Assembly (NCBI GenBank): GCA_003477405.1 | Contig: QUDE01000010.1 | Coordinates: 34,768-98,767 of the forward strand | Direction of reading: 5' to 3' | Origin: Ruminococcaceae bacterium AM07-15 | GTDB lineage: Bacteria > Bacillota > Clostridia > Oscillospirales > Butyricicoccaceae | DNA length: 64,000 nucleotides | Shown: in pieces, positions 1-8,689 of the stretch | Layout of the letters: every line of letters begins with the position of its first letter | Position numbering within the stretch: the stretch's first letter is position 1 | Translations under genes and position numbers: made by a program | Notes under the pieces: generated by a model | What the model was told of the DNA's origin: nothing | Database searches by the model: none | Seen by the model: only the letters and a program-made list of their open reading frames with translations

Positions 1-87
1 GTGGCCAGGGTGCAGAAGTTTGGCAAGACCCAGACCCAGATCGTCTTTTCTGAGGTGATGGGGCACCGGGAACCGGGGCTGGAGTAG
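1..87 (+). CDS. C-terminal end of an unidentified protein (partial)
   Basis: An open frame runs from the first base to a TAG at 85-87 and gives 28 residues ending in GHREPGLE. A strong intrinsic terminator follows within 50 bases on the same strand, which supports a real gene end. The 5' part lies outside the window. The fragment is too short for me to recognise a family. Genes upstream of recJ in Firmicutes vary (secDF is common), but nothing in these residues supports that. Confidence 0.5.
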   Translation: MARVQKFGKTQTQIVFSEVMGHREPGLE

Positions 88-133
88 AAAGAGGACAAAC
101 CGGCTTCCCAGAGGATGAAGTGTGAAAAACCAG

Positions 134-169
134 GCGGCGCGGCATTCCGCGCCGCAATTTTTTCTTTTG
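134..169 (+). terminator. Intrinsic terminator of the partial upstream gene
   Basis: A perfect 9-bp GC-only stem (134-142 with 147-155, loop CATT) is followed by a T-rich tract. Confidence 0.85.
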
Positions 170-232
170 TAAGGAAAAAGCCGGTTTTTACCGGCGAAAA
201 CCGGTTTTTTACATGATTTTGCCATGGATATG

Positions 233-261
233 TTGTAAGCAGCATCTAAAATTGTTATAAT
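233..261 (+). promoter_or_regulatory. Sigma-A promoter of recJ operon
   Basis: TTGTAA (233-238) and TATAAT (256-261) are separated by 17 bp. The predicted start is about 30 nt upstream of the recJ ATG. Confidence 0.75.
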
Positions 262-295
262 ATTCTTTAATAAAAATTCAAAAGGGGGAGCGGCT

Positions 296-2380
296 ATGAG
301 AAGAAAACAATGGAATATCGCCCCGCCCTGCCCGGAGGAGGCCCGGCGCCTGGAAACGCAGTTGGGGCTTTCTCATCTGGCAGCTCAGGTGTTGGCTGCC
401 CGGGGACTTTGTGGAGAGGATGCTGCCCGGTTTCTGGACTCTTCTCTGGATCGGTTGGGAGATCCGTTTTTGCTGCCTGATATGGATAAGGCCGTGGCCG
501 CTTTGGAGGAAGCCATCGGGCGGGGAGAGAAAATCGCGGTTTATGGGGACTACGATGTGGACGGCGTCACCGCCACCGCCATTCTGATCCGGCACCTTCG
601 CTCCCGGGGAGCGGAGTGTCAGTATTATATCCCCGATCGGATGAACGAGGGCTACGGCCTGAACACCGGGGCCATCCGCAAATTGGCGGAGGATGGCTGC
701 CGCCTGATGGTGACGGTGGACTCGGGCATCACCGCCGTGGAGGAAACCCTTCTGGCCCAGAGCCTGGGGATGGGAGTGGTCATCACCGACCATCACGAAT
801 GCAAAGAGGTTTTGCCGGAGGCGCTGGCCGTGGTCAATCCCCGGCGCAGCGATTCCCCTTATCCTTTCCGGGAGCTGGCCGGCGTGGGCGTGGCTTTCAA
901 GCTGATCTGCGCCATGGAAAAGGGCCGTCCTTTGGAAGAGATGATGAAGCAATACGCCGATCTGGTGGCGGTGGGAACGGTGGCCGATGTGATGCCCCTG
1001 GTGGGAGAAAACCGGAGCATCGTCCATTGGGGCCTGCAATATCTGCAAAACACCAAAAACCCTGGCCTGCGCGCCCTGATGCAGAAATTGGGGGTGGAGG
1101 ACAAGGGAGTCACCGCCGGGGCCATCAGCTTCACCATGGCTCCCCGGATCAATGCCGCCGGAAGGATGGGCGGGGCGGACAAGGCGGTGGAGCTGTTTTT
1201 GACCGATTCCTGCCAGTTGGCCGGGGAGTTGGCCGGGGAGCTGTGCCAGCTGAACCGGCAGCGGCAGCAGGAGGAAAACCAGATCTTCCAGGAGATCCTG
1301 GGGCGGCTTTCCAGCCAGTTTGACCCGCAGCGGGACAAGTCCATCGTTTTGTGGGGCGAAAACTGGCACAATGGCGTGGTGGGCATTGTGGCCTCCCGCC
1401 TGGCCGACCGGTACGGCGTGCCCGCCATCCTGATTTCTCTGGATGGGGATACCGGCAAGGGCTCCGGGCGCAGCGTTCCCGGTTTCCATCTCTATGGAGG
1501 GCTGGAGGAGTGCGGCGACCTGCTGGAAAAATACGGCGGCCATGAGCTGGCCGTGGGACTGACGGTACAGCGCACCCATCTGGAGGAGTTCAAAAGCCGG
1601 TTTGAGGCCTACGCCGCCCGGCAGATGGAACAAAATCAGGTGCAGCCTGTTCTGCCGGTGGACTGTCTGGTGGAGCCGGGGGATCTGACGATTCCAGCGG
1701 TGGAATCCCTGGAAGTGCTGGAGCCTTTCGGCATGGGCAATCCCCAGCCCATGTTCTGTATGCGGGGGCTGACCATTGAGGAGATCACCCCCATCAGCCA
1801 GGACCGGCATACCAAGCTTCAGCTGGGCCGGGACGGAAAGAGCTTCTGCGCCTTTTTGTTCGGCATGGGCAGCGCCAACTGTCCCTTTGTCTGTGGGGAT
1901 CAGGTGGACGGCGCCTTTTCGGTGGAGATCAACCGGTACCGGGGACGGGAGAGTGTGCAGCTGGTGCTGCGGGATCTCCTTTGGTCCGGGGAAGAGGACC
2001 GGGCCGACCGGGATTTCTGGGAGGTTTATCAGGCATTCCAGGATGGGGGAGCACTGGAGCCGCGGCAGGCGCTGGGGCTGATCCCCACCCGTCAGGATCT
2101 GGTGGCAGTGTTCCGCCATGTGAAGGCCCACGCCGGGGAGCAGGGATTGAGCTGCTCTCCCCGCACATTGTACCGTCAGGTGCGTTATGAGGCTTGCCGG
2201 GGGATGAATTTGGGCAAGCTGCTCATCTGTCTGGATGTGTTCCAGGAATTTGACATTTTCTCCTGCACCCGTGGAGATGAACAGGTGGACATCCGGGTGC
2301 TGGAGCGCAAGGACAAAGCCGATATCAACGGCTCCCGTATACTGAAACGGCTGGCCGAGGCCAGCAAATCCCAGGGATAG
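296..2380 (+). CDS. recJ: Single-stranded-DNA-specific exonuclease RecJ
   Basis: This 694-residue DHH-superfamily protein matches RecJ, a 5'-3' ssDNA exonuclease of recombinational and base-excision repair. The DHH phosphoesterase motifs are visible: YGDYDVDG (about 83-90), VTVDSGI (about 140) and ITDHHE (about 163). A DHHA1 region follows with the GGHELAVG motif (about 415). An OB-fold-like region comes next, then a C-terminal extension of about 130 residues with no motif I recognise. The ATG at 296 follows AAAGGGGGAG. rel follows 16 bp later, the usual recJ-rel order of Clostridia, so the two are probably co-transcribed from the promoter at 233-261. Confidence 0.95.
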   Translation: MRRKQWNIAPPCPEEARRLETQLGLSHLAAQVLAARGLCGEDAARFLDSSLDRLGDPFLLPDMDKAVAALEEAIGRGEKIAVYGDYDVDGVTATAILIRHLRSRGAECQYYIPDRMNEGYGLNTGAIRKLAEDGCRLMVTVDSGITAVEETLLAQSLGMGVVITDHHECKEVLPEALAVVNPRRSDSPYPFRELAGVGVAFKLICAMEKGRPLEEMMKQYADLVAVGTVADVMPLVGENRSIVHWGLQYLQNTKNPGLRALMQKLGVEDKGVTAGAISFTMAPRINAAGRMGGADKAVELFLTDSCQLAGELAGELCQLNRQRQQEENQIFQEILGRLSSQFDPQRDKSIVLWGENWHNGVVGIVASRLADRYGVPAILISLDGDTGKGSGRSVPGFHLYGGLEECGDLLEKYGGHELAVGLTVQRTHLEEFKSRFEAYAARQMEQNQVQPVLPVDCLVEPGDLTIPAVESLEVLEPFGMGNPQPMFCMRGLTIEEITPISQDRHTKLQLGRDGKSFCAFLFGMGSANCPFVCGDQVDGAFSVEINRYRGRESVQLVLRDLLWSGEEDRADRDFWEVYQAFQDGGALEPRQALGLIPTRQDLVAVFRHVKAHAGEQGLSCSPRTLYRQVRYEACRGMNLGKLLICLDVFQEFDIFSCTRGDEQVDIRVLERKDKADINGSRILKRLAEASKSQG

Positions 2381-2396
2381 AGCAGGTGGTTGCAAT

Positions 2397-4646
2397 ATGA
2401 GTGAAATGGATCGGAACAACGGGGGCTTTGCCCCGTTTCAAAGCGAACTGGAAGGCGGCCAGGAGCCGCTGGGCCAGGTGGATTATAGCTTGGAGACCCT
2501 GCTGAAAAAGGTGAAGGAGCACTCGCCCCTTTCCGATATGGAGAAGATCACAAAGGCCTATCATTTTTCCGAAAAGGCCCACGAGGGGCAGAAGCGCCGC
2601 AGCGGCGAGCCCTATTTCATCCATCCGGTGACCGTGGCGGGCATTCTGGCCGAGCTGGGCATGGACACCGATTCCATCGTGGCCGGTCTGCTCCATGACT
2701 GTCTGGAGGACACCAGCGCCACATACACCACGCTGGAAAAGGAGTTCGGCCGCTCGGTGGCCGATCTGGTCAACGGCGTCACCCGCCTGGGCAAGATCGT
2801 TTACAGCAGCAAGGAAGAGGCCCAGATGGAGGACCTGCGGAAGATGTTCATCGCCATGGCCCGGGACATTCGGGTCATCATCATCAAGCTGGCCGACCGC
2901 CTCCACAACGCCCGCACATTCCAATATCTTCCCGAGCAGAAGCAGCGGGACAAGGCGCTGGAGACCATGGAGATCTATGCCCCTCTGGCCCACCGTCTGG
3001 GCATCCAGAACATCAAGTGGGAACTGGAGGACATCTCCATCAAGTACCTGGACCCGGTGGGCTACGGGGAGATCATGAGCCAGATGGCCGACAAGGGCCA
3101 GCAGTATGAGGACTTCCTCCAAGGGGTGAAAAAGCGCATCAGCGAAAAATTGCTGAGCATGGGCATCCCCTGTGAGATGAAGGCCCGGGTCAAGCATGTG
3201 TACAGCATTTACCGGAAGATGTACACCCAGAATCTGAATCTTTCGGAAATTTACGATATCTGCGCCGTTCGGGTCATTGTGGAAGAGCTGGCCGACTGCT
3301 ATAATGTGCTGGGGTTCATCCACGACCTGTACCGTCCGGTGCCGGGTCGCTTCAAGGATTATATCAGCACCCCCAAACCCAATGGCTACCAGTCACTGCA
3401 CACCGTGGTCATCGGCCGGGAAGGCATCCCCTTTGAGGTGCAGATCCGCACCCGGGAGATGGACCGCACGGCGGAATACGGCGTGGCCGCCCACTGGAAA
3501 TACAAAGATGGGCTGAAGGGCAAACAGAACGAAGAGACCTTTGCCTGGATCCGTCAGCTGCTGGAATCCCAGCAGGACACTCAGGCCGAGGACTTTATCC
3601 AGAACATCAAGGTGGATCTGTTCAGTGACGAGGTCTTTGTTTTTACCCCCAAGGGGGATGTGATCAATCTGCCGGCCGGGGCTACGCCCATCGACTTTGC
3701 CTATGCCATCCATTCGGCGGTGGGCAACCGGATGGTGGGAGCCAAGGTCAATGGCCGGCTGGTGCCTATCGACTACGAGCTGAAAAACGGAGAGATCGTG
3801 GAAGCGGTTACCTCCAAGGAGACCGCCGGTCCCAAGCGGGACTGGCTCCAGATCGCCAAAACCGCCGAGGCCCGCAACAAGATCAAGCAGTGGTTCAAAA
3901 AAGAGCGGCGGGAAGAGAACATCCAGCAGGGCCAGGCCGCGCTGGACCGGGAGCTGAAACTGACCCTGCTCTACAACGATTTCCAGCGGGAAGAAGTGTA
4001 CGGCCCGGTGCTTCGCCGGTTCAATTTTGCCGCAAAGGACGACCTTTATGCCAGCATCGGCTATGGCGGCGTCAGCTGCGCCAAGATCCTCACCAAGGTG
4101 CAGGAAGAAGTGGAGCGCATCAACCGGCAGAAAAACAAGAACGACCCCAACAAGATGCCTTTGCAGCGGAAGCGGGCCACCAGCGACAGCGGCGTTATTG
4201 TGGAAGGGGTGGACAACTGCCTGGTGAAGTTCTCCAAGTGCTGTACTCCCATTCCCGGCGACAACATCGTGGGCTTTGTCACCCGGGGCTATGGTGTGTC
4301 CATTCACCGCACCGAGTGCCGCAATGTGGCCAAGGGCATGGAGAACACCGAGGAATATGGCCGCTGGGTGCGGGTGTCCTGGGACCCCTATACCAAGTTC
4401 AAATTCAGCACCGGTATCCAGATCCGGGCCAAGGCCCGGGTGGGTATTCTGGCGGACATTCTCCAGGTGTGCAGCGTGATGAAGATCAATGTCACCGAGA
4501 TGAATGTGCGGGACAGCCAGGGCCAGGGCAATTATTTCTGCACCCTGGAGGTCTCTGACCGGGAGCAGCTGGAAAATATTATGAATCGAATCCGCAAGGT
4601 CAGCGGCGTCATCGAAGTGACCCGCACCATGGCGGAGAAAAACTGA
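2397..4646 (+). CDS. relA: Bifunctional (p)ppGpp synthetase/hydrolase, Rel/SpoT family
   Basis: This 749-residue long-form RSH enzyme makes and degrades the stringent-response alarmone (p)ppGpp. The N-terminal HD hydrolase is intact (GLLHDCLEDT at about 100). The synthetase carries RFKDYISTPKPNGYQSLHT (about 318-337), and its RxKD form is typical of bifunctional enzymes. Then come a TGS domain (VFTPKGD at about 415), a CC-containing zinc-finger-like region (KCCTPIPGD, about 618) and a C-terminal ACT domain (from about 675). Both catalytic halves look functional. The start could also be the ATG 9 bases downstream. dtd follows after 22 bp in the widespread rel-dtd order. Confidence 0.96.
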   Translation: MSEMDRNNGGFAPFQSELEGGQEPLGQVDYSLETLLKKVKEHSPLSDMEKITKAYHFSEKAHEGQKRRSGEPYFIHPVTVAGILAELGMDTDSIVAGLLHDCLEDTSATYTTLEKEFGRSVADLVNGVTRLGKIVYSSKEEAQMEDLRKMFIAMARDIRVIIIKLADRLHNARTFQYLPEQKQRDKALETMEIYAPLAHRLGIQNIKWELEDISIKYLDPVGYGEIMSQMADKGQQYEDFLQGVKKRISEKLLSMGIPCEMKARVKHVYSIYRKMYTQNLNLSEIYDICAVRVIVEELADCYNVLGFIHDLYRPVPGRFKDYISTPKPNGYQSLHTVVIGREGIPFEVQIRTREMDRTAEYGVAAHWKYKDGLKGKQNEETFAWIRQLLESQQDTQAEDFIQNIKVDLFSDEVFVFTPKGDVINLPAGATPIDFAYAIHSAVGNRMVGAKVNGRLVPIDYELKNGEIVEAVTSKETAGPKRDWLQIAKTAEARNKIKQWFKKERREENIQQGQAALDRELKLTLLYNDFQREEVYGPVLRRFNFAAKDDLYASIGYGGVSCAKILTKVQEEVERINRQKNKNDPNKMPLQRKRATSDSGVIVEGVDNCLVKFSKCCTPIPGDNIVGFVTRGYGVSIHRTECRNVAKGMENTEEYGRWVRVSWDPYTKFKFSTGIQIRAKARVGILADILQVCSVMKINVTEMNVRDSQGQGNYFCTLEVSDREQLENIMNRIRKVSGVIEVTRTMAEKN

Positions 4647-4668
4647 GCATAGAACAGAGGAGGAAACC

Positions 4669-5127
4669 ATGCGAGCGGTTGTTATCCGAACAAGCGGAGC
4701 CAGTTTGCGGGTGAACGGGCAGGATCATGCCCGCATCGGCCGGGGACTGGTGGTACTTCTGGGCGTGACCCAGACAGACGGAGAGAAGGAAGCCACATAT
4801 CTTGCGGAAAAATGCGCCGGATTACGGATTTTTGAGGATGAAAATGGAAAGCTCAACCTGTCGCTGAAAGATGTGGGCGGGCAGATGTTGGTGGTGTCCA
4901 ACTTCACTCTTTATGCCGATTGTTCCCACGGCAGAAGACCGGATTTCCTGGCGGCGGCCAAGCCTTCTCAGTCGGAGCCGCTGTATGAGTTTTTCCTCCA
5001 GGAGCTGCGGCGGCTGGAGGTGCCTTTGGAAAGCGGTGTCTTTGGTGCCGATATGCAGATCGACCATGTGAACGACGGGCCGGTGACCATCATCATGGAC
5101 ACCGACCAGATGATGAAGAAAAAATAA
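4669..5127 (+). CDS. dtd: D-aminoacyl-tRNA deacylase
   Basis: This 152-residue DTD1-type protein hydrolyses D-aminoacyl-tRNAs and so keeps D-amino acids out of translation. It starts MRAVVIRTSGASL, as the family does, and contains the conserved NFTLYADCSHGRRPDF region (about 78-93) with the SQFTL-like catalytic segment, here SNFTL. The Gly-cisPro-type motif appears near the C-terminus as NDGPVTI (about 138). A clear AGAGGAGG ribosome binding site precedes the ATG. It sits between rel and an MBL hydrolase, an arrangement shared with many Firmicutes. Confidence 0.95.
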   Translation: MRAVVIRTSGASLRVNGQDHARIGRGLVVLLGVTQTDGEKEATYLAEKCAGLRIFEDENGKLNLSLKDVGGQMLVVSNFTLYADCSHGRRPDFLAAAKPSQSEPLYEFFLQELRRLEVPLESGVFGADMQIDHVNDGPVTIIMDTDQMMKKK

Positions 5128-5143
5128 GAGGGAGGGGATACCC

Positions 5144-5788
5144 ATGAAGATACAAGTGATCCCGGTGGGGCCGCTGGCTACCAACTGCTACCTGCTGGGG
5201 GATGAGGAGACGGGGGAGTGCGCCATCATCGATCCCGGCGCCCAGGCCGAGCGGAAGATCTTCCCGGCTCTGGAGGAGTTCGGCATGAAATGCACCAAGA
5301 TCCTGCTGACCCATGGCCATTTTGACCATGTGATGGCCTTGCGGGATGTGAAGGACAAGACCGGTGCTGAAATCTGCATCCACAAAAACGATGCCCCCAT
5401 GCTCACCGAAGAATACCAGAGCACCTGGAAGGCCCTGGCGGCCCGGGGTTACCGGCAGGCTCTGGCCGACCGGATGCTGGAAGATGGGGACACCGTGCAG
5501 GTGGGCAATCTGACGGTACGGGTGATGCTCACTCCCGGTCACACCCAGGGCTCCTGCGTCTATCTGTGTGAGGACGCCATGTTTGCCGGGGACACTCTGT
5601 TCTGCGGCGGCTGCGGCCGGTGGGATCTGGACGGCGGCGACGCCGATCAGATGTATGACAGCCTCCGCCGTCTGGCGGCCTTGGAGGGGGACTTCCGCGT
5701 ATTCCCCGGCCATGAGGAGGCCACCACCCTGGAACACGAACGCCAGACCAATCCGGTCATGACCTATGCGATGAAACGATGCAAATGA
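5144..5788 (+). CDS. Metallo-beta-lactamase-fold hydrolase (glyoxalase II-like)
   Basis: This 214-residue protein has the HxHxDH zinc motif (THGHFDHV, about 59-66). Further metal-ligand positions are TPGHTQGS (about 130) and the aspartate in FAGDTLF (about 148), then GHEEATTLEHE near the C-terminus. It belongs to the YcbL/GloB-like group of small hydrolases. The true substrate is unknown and glyoxalase II activity is only family inference. The gene is downstream of dtd as in many Clostridia. GGGAGGGG precedes its ATG, and its end overlaps the hemZ start. Confidence 0.85.
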   Translation: MKIQVIPVGPLATNCYLLGDEETGECAIIDPGAQAERKIFPALEEFGMKCTKILLTHGHFDHVMALRDVKDKTGAEICIHKNDAPMLTEEYQSTWKALAARGYRQALADRMLEDGDTVQVGNLTVRVMLTPGHTQGSCVYLCEDAMFAGDTLFCGGCGRWDLDGGDADQMYDSLRRLAALEGDFRVFPGHEEATTLEHERQTNPVMTYAMKRCK

Positions 5789-7236
5789 TCTTACAGGGCA
5801 CCGCTTTGGAGACGGCGGTGCATGAAACTTTGGTCTGCCTGCTTCCCGAAGAGCGCCACGGCCTTGCGGAAGACTGTGCCCAGGAGGGAACGGTCACCGT
5901 CTCTCTCACACGGGAGGGAGAAGACTTCCTTTGCCGGGTACAGGCTGTGCGGGGCGGCGAAGAAAGAACGGGAGAATGCCGTCTGCCGCCGGAAGGGGAC
6001 AGCCCGCTGGAGCAAAAGCGGGTGGAGACCCGGGCGGTGAAAACCGCCGTCTATCGGGCTGTGGTAAACTTTTTGCCCCAGCCTCCTGTGTGGGGTGCCA
6101 TGAGCGGCGTCAAACCGGCCAAGCCTTTGCGCCAGGCCTTCCCCCAGGGGATCGAGGAAGAAGAAGCAGACGAATTTTTGAAGGAGCGGTTTTTCATCGC
6201 TCCATCCCGGCGGAAGCTGGCCATCCGCTGCGCCCAGAAAGCCCAGCAGCTGGAACGCAGCCTGCCGGAACAAACGGGGGCCCTTTATATCGGTATCCCT
6301 TTCTGTCCCAGCAAATGCGTCTATTGCTCCTTTGTCAGCGGCAGCACTGCTCAATGGGGCCATCTGATCCCGCCCTATCTGGATGCTCTGTGCCGTGAAG
6401 TGGAAGCGGCCGGGGAGGGCTTCCGGCAAAACGGCTGGAAGCTGGACAGCATCTATATGGGAGGCGGCACTCCCACCACCCTGACGGCCCCGCAGATGGA
6501 CCGGCTGCTGACGGCGGTGCAGCAGCATCTGCCCCATCCCAGGGAATTCACCGTGGAGGCCGGAAGGCCGGAGACCATCACCAGAGAAAAGCTGGAGGTG
6601 CTCCACCGTCACGGCGTGGGACGCATCAGCATCAATCCCCAGAGTATGCACGATGGAGTGCTTCAGAATGTGGGAAGGCTTCACACGGTGCAGCAGATCG
6701 AGGAATGCTACCGCATGGCCCGGCAGGTGGGGAATTTTGAGATCAACATGGACTTGATCGCCGGCCTTCCCGGGGATGACGAAGCGGGACTGCTGGAAAG
6801 CGTGAGACGGCTCATTGACTTGCAGCCGGAAAACATCACCATCCACTGTCTGGCCCGGAAGAAGGGGTCGCCCTTGCGGTTCGGTCCCCAGGGACAGCTT
6901 CCTGCCGGGATCCTGGACGCCGCCTATGCCATGCTGGAACAGGCCGGTTACGCCCCCTATTATCTGTACCGGCAGAAGTATATCGCCGGGAATCTGGAAA
7001 ATGTGGGCTTTGCCAAAGGGGACACCATCTGCCGGTATAATATCCTGATGATGGAAGAGCTGTGCCCGGTGGTGGCTTTGGGGGCCGGAGGGGTCACCAA
7101 GATCTGTGCAGACGGCGGCCGGAACATCACCCGGCTGACAAACCCCAAATATCCCAAGGAGTATATCGAACACAGCGATGCCATTTGCCAAGGAAAGCAA
7201 AAACTGGAGCTGGAGTTTGATCGGCTGTCCGATTGA
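5779..7236 (+). CDS. hemZ: Radical SAM coproporphyrinogen III dehydrogenase-like protein HemZ
   Basis: This 485-residue protein has the radical-SAM cluster motif CxxxCxxC in FCPSKCVYC (about 175-183), a GGGTPT loop (about 230) and a HemN-like C-terminal region. Its length and N-terminal extension of about 160 residues fit HemZ, the oxygen-independent coproporphyrinogen III oxidase-like protein of Firmicutes. Actual porphyrin activity is not proven, because many HemN-like proteins have other roles. No other heme gene is visible here. The start is uncertain: ATG at 5779, or ATG at 5785 in an ATGA overlap with the preceding stop. There is no clear ribosome binding site, so translational coupling is likely. 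Confidence 0.85.
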   Translation: MQMILQGTALETAVHETLVCLLPEERHGLAEDCAQEGTVTVSLTREGEDFLCRVQAVRGGEERTGECRLPPEGDSPLEQKRVETRAVKTAVYRAVVNFLPQPPVWGAMSGVKPAKPLRQAFPQGIEEEEADEFLKERFFIAPSRRKLAIRCAQKAQQLERSLPEQTGALYIGIPFCPSKCVYCSFVSGSTAQWGHLIPPYLDALCREVEAAGEGFRQNGWKLDSIYMGGGTPTTLTAPQMDRLLTAVQQHLPHPREFTVEAGRPETITREKLEVLHRHGVGRISINPQSMHDGVLQNVGRLHTVQQIEECYRMARQVGNFEINMDLIAGLPGDDEAGLLESVRRLIDLQPENITIHCLARKKGSPLRFGPQGQLPAGILDAAYAMLEQAGYAPYYLYRQKYIAGNLENVGFAKGDTICRYNILMMEELCPVVALGAGGVTKICADGGRNITRLTNPKYPKEYIEHSDAICQGKQKLELEFDRLSD

Positions 7237-7261
7237 AAGAGACGGACCGTTCTGGTATACT
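7233..7261 (+). promoter_or_regulatory. Sigma-A promoter for the zinc-ribbon gene
   Basis: TTGAAA (7233-7238) and TATACT (7256-7261) are separated by 17 bp. The -35 box overlaps the hemZ stop codon. Confidence 0.7.
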
Positions 7262-7318
7262 GAGAATAGGATAAAAGGAGAGGGGGAGGCCCCTCGATTT
7301 TGCGGAAGGGAGTGACCG

Positions 7319-7717
7319 ATGGTTATGGATCAGAGAGTCAATGATGTCCTGGAAAGGATGCGCCAAACCGCCGCCCAGGCTGCGCAGGCCATGGGGAAAG
7401 CCGCCGATGTTGCCAGCAAAAAGACCAATGAGCTGGTCAGCTCCACCAAGGTGAATCTGCAGATCTTCGAGCTGAAAAACGACATCGAAGCCTTGTACAA
7501 AGAGGTGGGACGCAGCGTTTACATGGCCCATACCGGCGAGACAGTGGACCCTCAGGAGATCGACGGCAAAATCGCCCAGATCGATGAGAAGGTGGCCCGC
7601 CTTAGCTGTCTGCAGGAAGAGCTGGAACGGCAGCGGCCGGGGAAAAGATGCCCCGCCTGCGGCAAAGCCTGCCAGCCGGAAGATGCCTTCTGCCGTTTCT
7701 GCGGCCAGCGGCTGTAA
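7319..7717 (+). CDS. Small zinc-ribbon protein with helical N-terminal region
   Basis: This 132-residue protein of unknown function is mostly helical and alanine/lysine/glutamate rich. It ends in a double-CxxC zinc ribbon (CPACGKACQPEDAFCRFCG, about 111-129). The N-terminal 90 residues alternate charged and small residues like a coiled coil or apolipoprotein-like helix. No signal peptide or membrane segment is seen. A GGAAGGGAG ribosome binding site precedes ATG 7319; a second ATG lies 6 bases on. It has its own promoter and terminator, so it is probably a single-gene unit. Confidence 0.7.
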   Translation: MVMDQRVNDVLERMRQTAAQAAQAMGKAADVASKKTNELVSSTKVNLQIFELKNDIEALYKEVGRSVYMAHTGETVDPQEIDGKIAQIDEKVARLSCLQEELERQRPGKRCPACGKACQPEDAFCRFCGQRL

Positions 7718-7731
7718 TCGGAAAACCAATC

Positions 7732-7804
7732 AAGAGCAGGACGCCCCGGAAGGGAAAGAACCGGTTCCCCCGGCCTTCCCGGGGCGCCCTGCTCTTCTGT
7801 TTTG
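7732..7804 (+). terminator. Long-stem intrinsic terminator
   Basis: An imperfect inverted repeat has arms AAGAGCAGG-CGCCCCGG and CCGGGGCG-CCTGCTCTT and is followed by a short T tract. It separates the zinc-ribbon gene from punA. Confidence 0.75.
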
Positions 7805-7837
7805 GAAGGGAATATTACTACAAAAAGGAGAAAAAAG

Positions 7838-8659
7838 ATGTTTACATACGAACAGTATCAAGAAAGCGCCGCTTTTCTCCAGAAGCGGCTGGGTGATTTT
7901 CAGCCGGAGCTGCTGCTGATCCTGGGTTCCGGACTGGGCTTTCTGGCCGGTGAAGTGGAAGGGGCCGTGGTCATTCCCTATGGAGAGATCCCCCACTTTG
8001 CCCGTTCCACAGCGCCGGATCACGCCGGGCGGCTGGTGTGCGGCACGCTGGCCGGACGCCGGGTGATGGTGATGGACGGCCGCTTCCACATCTACGAAGG
8101 CTATGACGCCTACCAGGCGGCCTACCCGGTACGGGTGGCAAAGCTGCTGGGGGTGCAGACCATGGTGGTCACCAACGCCTGCGGCGCCATCAACAAGAGC
8201 TATCAGGTGGGGGATGTGATGCTCATTTCCGATCACATCCGCCTGTTCGATCCCAATCCTCTGGTGGGGCCCAACCTGCCGGAGTTCGGTCCCCGGTTCT
8301 GCGACATGACCTATGCCTATGACCCGGCCTGCCGCAAGATTGCGAAAGAGGAAGCGGACAAGCTGGGCATGACCCTCCGGGAGGGCGTTTATTTCTATTT
8401 CCCCGGTCCTCAGTTTGAGACCCCGGCAGAGATCCGGGCCGCCCGGGTGCTGGGGGGAGACGCGGCGGGAATGTCCACCGTGCCCGAAGTGATCTGCGCC
8501 AACCACTGCGGCATTCGGGTGCTGGGCTTCTCCCTGGTGACCAACATGGCCGCCGGTGTGCTGGATCAGCGCCTGGATGGGGTGGATGTGCTCCAGGCGG
8601 CAGAGCGGGCCCGGGACGGTTTCTCTGCTTTGGTGCGGGCCTGCTTGCCCCGGCTGTAA
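7838..8659 (+). CDS. punA: Purine-nucleoside phosphorylase
   Basis: This 273-residue trimeric-type PNP cleaves purine nucleosides to base and (deoxy)ribose-1-phosphate in salvage. Family motifs are visible: LGSGLGFLAG (about 28), GRFHIYEGY (about 80), the base-binding VTNACGAIN (about 110), GPQFETPAE (about 190) and an NMAAG segment (about 238). The frame is open further upstream, but ATG 7838 has AAAAAGGAG at good spacing and gives the normal N-terminus. mtaD follows after 30 bp, so the two form a purine/methylthioadenosine salvage pair. Confidence 0.93.
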   Translation: MFTYEQYQESAAFLQKRLGDFQPELLLILGSGLGFLAGEVEGAVVIPYGEIPHFARSTAPDHAGRLVCGTLAGRRVMVMDGRFHIYEGYDAYQAAYPVRVAKLLGVQTMVVTNACGAINKSYQVGDVMLISDHIRLFDPNPLVGPNLPEFGPRFCDMTYAYDPACRKIAKEEADKLGMTLREGVYFYFPGPQFETPAEIRAARVLGGDAAGMSTVPEVICANHCGIRVLGFSLVTNMAAGVLDQRLDGVDVLQAAERARDGFSALVRACLPRL

Positions 8660-8689
8660 GAGAAAAAGGGAAGAAGGAGGAAGCAGAAA